Assembly (NCBI RefSeq): GCF_019249725.2
Contig: NZ_CP137559.1
Coordinates: 973,501-1,037,500 of the forward strand
From: Segatella hominis
Lineage (GTDB): Bacteria; Bacteroidota; Bacteroidia; Bacteroidales; Bacteroidaceae
DNA length: 64,000 bases
Direction: 5' to 3'
Below are positions 61,917 to 64,000 of this stretch, in pieces. Every line of letters begins with the position of its first letter. Position 1 is the stretch's first letter. Both the position numbers and the translations under genes were made by a program. The notes beneath the pieces were generated by a model. That model was not told the origin of the DNA. It saw only the letters and a list, made by a program, of their open reading frames with translations, and did no database searches.

Positions 61917-63752
61917 ATGGCAAATCAGACACCATATTTAGATGTACAGAACCTTACAAAGCGCTTTGGAGCACAGGTTCTTTTCGATAAAATCTCTTTT
62001 TCCATCGCAGAAGGACAGAAGGTGGGACTTGTTGCACGTAATGGTACGGGCAAATCTACTCTTATGTCTGTACTGATGAATAAAGAGGGGTATGAAAACG
62101 GTGATATTATATATCGTAGAGACTTGAAAATCGGTTATTTGGAGCAATCACCAGACTTTGATCCAGAGGAGACAGTATTGGATGCTTGCTTCAATCATAA
62201 TGGAGATCCGGAAAAGGTACTGAAAGCTAAACAGATACTTACACAACTGCATATCACCAATCTAGAGCAACCTATGGGTCAGCTCAGTGGTGGTCAGCAA
62301 AAACGTGTGGCACTTGCTAATGTACTCATAGAAGAACCTGATTTTCTGATGCTGGATGAGCCTACTAACCATTTGGATCTGGAAATGATAGAATGGCTGG
62401 AGGGTTATCTGAATCGTGGAAACAAGACTATTTTCATGGTTACTCATGATCGTTTCTTCCTTGATAAGGTTTGTAATGTTATCCTTGAATTGGACGATCA
62501 GACTATTTATACCTATCGAGGTAACTATGCATATTATCTGGAGAAACGTCAGGAAAGAATGGACAATCTTCGTGCTGAGATACAACATTCTAAAAATTTG
62601 TATAGAAGAGAACTTGACTGGATGCGCAGACAACCACAAGCCCGTGGTCATAAAGCGCGCTATCGTGAAGAGGCATTCTATGAACTTGAAAAAGTTGCCA
62701 AACAGCGCATTGAGGACAGGCAGGTCAGACTGAAGGCTTCGACAGTTTATATTGGTAGCAAGATTTTTGAATGCCAGTATGTTAGCAAGGCTTTTGAAGA
62801 TCACGGTCATAAAAAGGTGATACTCGACCATTTTTATTATAACTTTGCCCGTTTTGAGAAAATGGGTATTGTGGGTAATAATGGTACCGGTAAATCGACG
62901 TTTATCAAGATGCTCTTGGGTGAAGTGAATCCTGATGAGGGTAAATTTGATATCGGTGAGACTGTACGCTTTGGTTATTTTTCGCAGGAAGGTCTGAAAT
63001 TCCGTGAGGACCAGAAGGTTATAGATGTAATTACGGAAATTGCCGATTATATCGATCTCGGTGGCGGTAAACACATGACTGCTTCTCAGTTTCTTCAATT
63101 CTTCCTCTTTACACCGGAGGAACAACATAATTATGTATATAAGTTGAGTGGAGGAGAAAAGAGAAAGCTTTATCTGTGTACCGTATTGATGCGTAATCCG
63201 AATTTCCTCATTCTGGATGAGCCTACTAATGACCTGGACATTCAGACGTTGCAGGTTCTGGAGGAATATCTTCAGGATTTCCCTGGATGTGTTATAGTAG
63301 TCAGTCACGACAGGTATTTCATGGATAAGGTTGTAGATCATCTGCTTGTGTTCAAGGGAGAGGGTGATATTCAGGATTTCCCTGGCAACTATACCCAGTA
63401 TCGTGATTGGAGCAGGTTGCAAGCTAAGGAAAATGAAGACGAATCCACTAAGGCAAAATCGGCGTCAAAGACAACTGATGCAAAGAATAGTGATAATGCC
63501 AGTGGTACTGCTAAACGTGATGTAAACTTCGAAAACAAACGGAAGATGTCCTTTAAGGAAAAACGTGAGTACGAACAACTTTCAAAGGAAATCGAAGCTT
63601 TAGAGAAAGAACAGAAGCTATTGGAGGAAGAACTCTGTAGCGGAAAACTGAGCGTGGAGGAACTGACAGAAAAAAGCAAGAGATTGCCACAAATCAAGGA
63701 TGAACTTGACGAAAAGGAAATGAGATGGCTTGAGCTTTCAGAATTGCTTTAA
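61917..63752 (+). CDS. ABC-F family ATPase, Uup-like
   Basis: 611 residues from the ATG at 61917; the frame upstream runs through the promoter. Two cassettes: VARNGTGKST (Ala for the usual first Gly), LSGGQQKRV and LMLDEPTNHLD; then VGNNGTGKST, LSGGEKRKL and LILDEPTNDLDIQTL. The TNDLD form in the second cassette and the C-terminal coiled coil (about 530-611, KMSFKEKREYEQLSKEIEAL) point to Uup, which acts on the ribosome and affects precise excision of transposons in E. coli. An engB gene follows. Confidence 0.92.
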   Translation: MANQTPYLDVQNLTKRFGAQVLFDKISFSIAEGQKVGLVARNGTGKSTLMSVLMNKEGYENGDIIYRRDLKIGYLEQSPDFDPEETVLDACFNHNGDPEKVLKAKQILTQLHITNLEQPMGQLSGGQQKRVALANVLIEEPDFLMLDEPTNHLDLEMIEWLEGYLNRGNKTIFMVTHDRFFLDKVCNVILELDDQTIYTYRGNYAYYLEKRQERMDNLRAEIQHSKNLYRRELDWMRRQPQARGHKARYREEAFYELEKVAKQRIEDRQVRLKASTVYIGSKIFECQYVSKAFEDHGHKKVILDHFYYNFARFEKMGIVGNNGTGKSTFIKMLLGEVNPDEGKFDIGETVRFGYFSQEGLKFREDQKVIDVITEIADYIDLGGGKHMTASQFLQFFLFTPEEQHNYVYKLSGGEKRKLYLCTVLMRNPNFLILDEPTNDLDIQTLQVLEEYLQDFPGCVIVVSHDRYFMDKVVDHLLVFKGEGDIQDFPGNYTQYRDWSRLQAKENEDESTKAKSASKTTDAKNSDNASGTAKRDVNFENKRKMSFKEKREYEQLSKEIEALEKEQKLLEEELCSGKLSVEELTEKSKRLPQIKDELDEKEMRWLELSELL

Positions 63753-63840
63753 TAACCGATATCCGGTATTCTAATAAAGAAACTGGATGGGGGGAAAGTA
63801 TAACGTATAAAATAATAATCGTAACATAATATCAGTAACA

Positions 63841-64000
63841 ATGGAGATTAAAAAATCAGAATTTACGATATCTGCTCCTCGAGTGAGTATGTGTCCTAAA
63901 GATAATAAATTAGAGTATGCTTTTATTGGCAGAAGTAATGTAGGTAAGTCAAGTCTTATCAATATGCTTTGCAATCATAAAGGTTTAGCAAAAACTTCAG
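63841..64000 (+). CDS. engB: Ribosome biogenesis GTPase EngB/YsxC (partial)
   Basis: The first 53 residues are present: [19 protein letters not shown] then the G1 motif [14 protein letters not shown]. It is cut by the window end. EngB binds GTP and is needed for 50S subunit assembly. It lies 88 bases after the Uup-like gene. Confidence 0.93.
   Translation, partial: MEIKKSEFTISAPRVSMCPKDNKLEYAFIGRSNVGKSSLINMLCNHKGLAKTS

Noticed and set aside
62262..63422. 386-codon minus-strand frame
   Set aside because: Antisense to the Uup-like ABC-F gene.

Overview
The window looks like chromosome from a gut-type Bacteroidota, most likely the Prevotella/Segatella lineage. Evidence seen directly: many promoters of the Bacteroidota form (TTTG, 19-21 bp, TAnnTTTG), hardly any Shine-Dalgarno sequences, a Rho with a very long disordered insert, Ala/Lys-extended S16 and IF3, a BspA-type leucine-rich-repeat tail, and the mobile module amidase / smalltalk / HU-like / DUF4248 / VapE-type primase. 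The genus is inference; no rRNA gene is present to fix it.

Layout. 1-20.9 kb is mostly core: an inner-membrane-anchored barrel protein behind a probable sigma factor tail, a UPF0210/ACT pair, a DMT transporter, uvrB, bamD-rpoZ-DUF4293, rpsP, an ABC-F ATPase, an M13 peptidase, metA (with the Glu111 expected of an acetyl-CoA user), a U32/RlhA-like protein, a lipoprotein and a TonB-dependent receptor. 20.9-35.5 kb is accessory: an AAA ATPase coupled to a small secreted protein, a graveyard of three gene fragments (LRR tail, RhuM, transposase), then an 11.9-kb segment bounded by an 85-bp direct repeat (74/85 identical) made of the end of ansA and its terminator. Inside it are a minus-strand replication-like module with eight exact 22-bp iteron-like repeats and paired GGTGACA sites, an Rpn nuclease, a deleted DUF1016 gene, a Panacea toxin-antitoxin pair with a palindrome inside its promoter, and a LytTR regulator-TonB receptor-secreted protein cluster with 20-bp phased direct repeats before the receptor promoter. 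35.5-64 kb returns to core: ansA, thrS, infC-rpmI-rplT, a MORN protein, glgB, a DUF6057/TPR/DbpA-like helicase operon, serC-serA-DUF1015, yigZ, truA, dapA, an AraC regulator, uxaC, yihY, rho, uup and the start of engB.

The most interesting structures are (1) a GxxExxY gene wedged between thrS and infC and bracketed by two copies of a CGCAGATT-type palindromic repeat, with a third solo copy beside the ansA relic; (2) the ansA-bounded segment with its iteron array; (3) a terminator-like hairpin in the leader of rho; (4) many intergenic degenerate tandem arrays of 10-23 bp period, each with its own sequence, one of which contains the start codon of an ABC-F gene. No CRISPR array, tRNA or rRNA was seen.
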